A stretch of 64,000 nt of DNA, from contig NZ_PQDH01000009.1 in the NCBI RefSeq assembly GCF_002964605.1, positions 1 through 64,000 on the forward strand, read 5' to 3'. Position 1 is the stretch's first letter. Each line of letters opens with the position of its first letter. Positions 62,849 through 64,000 of the stretch are shown here, in pieces. Origin of the DNA: Vallitalea okinawensis (GTDB taxonomy: Bacteria; Bacillota; Clostridia; Lachnospirales; PQDH01). The notes under the pieces were generated by a model. It saw only the letters and a list, made by a program, of their open reading frames with translations, was not told where the DNA came from and made no database searches. The position numbers and the translations under genes are program-made.

Positions 62849-64000
62849 TTATACTTCGTGCCTCTCCACTTCAAAACGGTACATCTTATAAAACTCATCT
62901 GGCTCTATTCCTGCCTTTTGCAGCGCAATACTTACCTGCTTTTCCACAGTATCCACACCCTCTAACCTAGGCAGTAGCAAACCTCTTCTTAATCCACTTT
63001 GAACAACCACACCATACTTATCTACATCTAATTCATCAATATCCTTAATAAGTTCTAATTCATGAAGAACATCGACTTTAATATCTAAATCTTCTAATTC
63101 TTTATCCGATACCGGCATGAACCTAGGGTCAGAAGTCGCTGCTTGAATGGCGTTATTAATAATTTCCTTCCCGACATTACTTTCAGAAGCTTGAACTGTA
63201 CCTATACAACCTCTTAATTCCCCATCTTTATGAAGAGATACAAAAGTTCCTGCTCGCTTATTACCTAAAAGATTTATCTCTTCTTCAGTAAGAGTAACTT
63301 TTTTACTGTTTTTGACCCATTCACAAATAGCTCTTCTGGCTAATTTAATAAAATCATCTTCCTTAAATCGATTCTTTTCACGTATCATATATTGCTGTTT
63401 TACCAACCCTTCATATAGACTGTATTCATCTGTTGATTCTGGTCTAATAAATGCAGTCATATAACCTACGCCAAAAGGTCCTTCATAACTGTATACCTTT
63501 GAAGAGAGTTCATAATGGTCTAAACTACCCAAGCCCATTATAAAGGATCGTAACCCACACTCTTTTGCTTCACCAATAAACTTTTCATCCATCTTAAACA
63601 GGTCTTTAAAGTGGCATTCCTTAACACTCTTTAATAATAGCTCATCAAACAATTGCCCGCTGGGGTGATATTCATAAGGTCCTTTATCCATTAAACAGTG
63701 TGATAAATCACCACTGGCTAATACCAATACCTTCTTCTCTATGGATTCAGCTGCTTTTTGGAGGGCCATTCCTACTTCATAAAGGGTGATATAATCCATA
63801 AGACCATAAGTCATATGCAATATTTCATAATCCTTGTATTCCTGATCAATATAATATAAGGGTACAATACAACCGTGGTCTAACTCACCTTTAATATCAA
63901 AAGCTTCTTCTACATCATTACTTAAATTGATATAGGGTAATTCCTTATCATCAAGCTCTTCAACTAATTTATGATAAAGTTCTAAATGTGTTGCTTTCTC
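62849..64000 (-). CDS. MEMO-like/AMMECR1 fusion protein (AmmeMemoRadiSam system), 5' end cut by window
   Basis: The frame runs unbroken from the window end, so the start lies outside; about 383 residues are visible. The N-terminal part is a class III extradiol dioxygenase/MEMO-like domain (GELDHGCIVPLYYI, VLASGDLSHCL), the C-terminal part an AMMECR1 domain (LRGCIGTVQASES, FVSLHKDGELRGC, AATSDPRF). These fusions belong to the AmmeMemoRadiSam group, often with a radical SAM partner; that gene is not visible. Function unknown. Confidence 0.88.
   Translation of the reverse strand, partial: EKATHLELYHKLVEELDDKELPYINLSNDVEEAFDIKGELDHGCIVPLYYIDQEYKDYEILHMTYGLMDYITLYEVGMALQKAAESIEKKVLVLASGDLSHCLMDKGPYEYHPSGQLFDELLLKSVKECHFKDLFKMDEKFIGEAKECGLRSFIMGLGSLDHYELSSKVYSYEGPFGVGYMTAFIRPESTDEYSLYEGLVKQQYMIREKNRFKEDDFIKLARRAICEWVKNSKKVTLTEEEINLLGNKRAGTFVSLHKDGELRGCIGTVQASESNVGKEIINNAIQAATSDPRFMPVSDKELEDLDIKVDVLHELELIKDIDELDVDKYGVVVQSGLRRGLLLPRLEGVDTVEKQVSIALQKAGIEPDEFYKMYRFEVERHEV

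Overview
The window comes from an AT-rich, low-GC Gram-positive anaerobe, most likely a clostridium of the Lachnospirales/Vallitalea type. The evidence is an electron-bifurcating [FeFe] hydrogenase operon, lipoprotein binding proteins, a long-form HPF, a cobalamin-dependent methionine synthase pair, an apgM-type gene inside the threonine operon, strong AGGAGG-type ribosome binding sites and TTGaca/TATAAT promoters. The genus is an inference. Almost every gene is on the minus strand; only the GntR regulator (6579), the AraC regulator (42777) and a TPR protein (51272) are on the plus strand.

Region by region (all minus unless stated): 1-7776 is a glycan locus (GH38 alpha-mannosidase, PfkB sugar kinase, GH4 glycosidase, an alpha/beta hydrolase cut by the window edge) divergent from its GntR/LacI-type regulator. 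7788-12093 is a bacitracin-type resistance cassette (response regulator, histidine kinase, BcrA/BcrB-like ABC transporter, UppP) that ends beside a decayed copy of an aspartokinase 3' end. 12297-16428 is the aspartate-family operon pheB-hom-apgM-lysC. 16761-22696 holds cheW, prfB (with the programmed frameshift), secA, an unknown exported protein and hpf. 22962-23087 is a cluster of six DnaA-box-like 9-mers. 23257-24741 is a GH29 fucosidase. 25016-29756 is a GldA/F/G-like ABC system with a DUF4340 protein. 30123-34925 carries a nitroreductase with its TetR regulator, an amino-acid ABC transporter with an ArgR-type operator, and a LUD protein. 35101-45125 is a polysaccharide-utilisation locus (GH105, sugar isomerase-like protein, lyase-like protein, LplABC-type importer, AraC/two-domain sensor regulator on plus). 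45368-50751 is the HydABC hydrogenase operon and a PHP phosphoesterase. 51272-56878 has a TPR protein (+), leucyl aminopeptidase, an rRNA methyltransferase and a Trk/Ktr K+ transporter. 57004-61163 encodes the two-gene methionine synthase/MTHF reductase system. 61317-64000 has DUF134 and NifX-like proteins and a MEMO-AMMECR1 fusion cut by the window end.

The most unusual content is non-coding. First, three tandem ~160-bp units at 62314-62810 fold into nested hairpins, with compensatory base changes between copies. Second, a dispersed ~77-90 nt two-hairpin element occurs at 24891, 45214 and 52121, always beside the terminator of a minus-strand gene. Third, there is the DnaA-box cluster. Fourth, an aspartokinase tail remnant brackets the resistance cassette. 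No tRNA, rRNA, CRISPR array, transposase or integrase was recognised.
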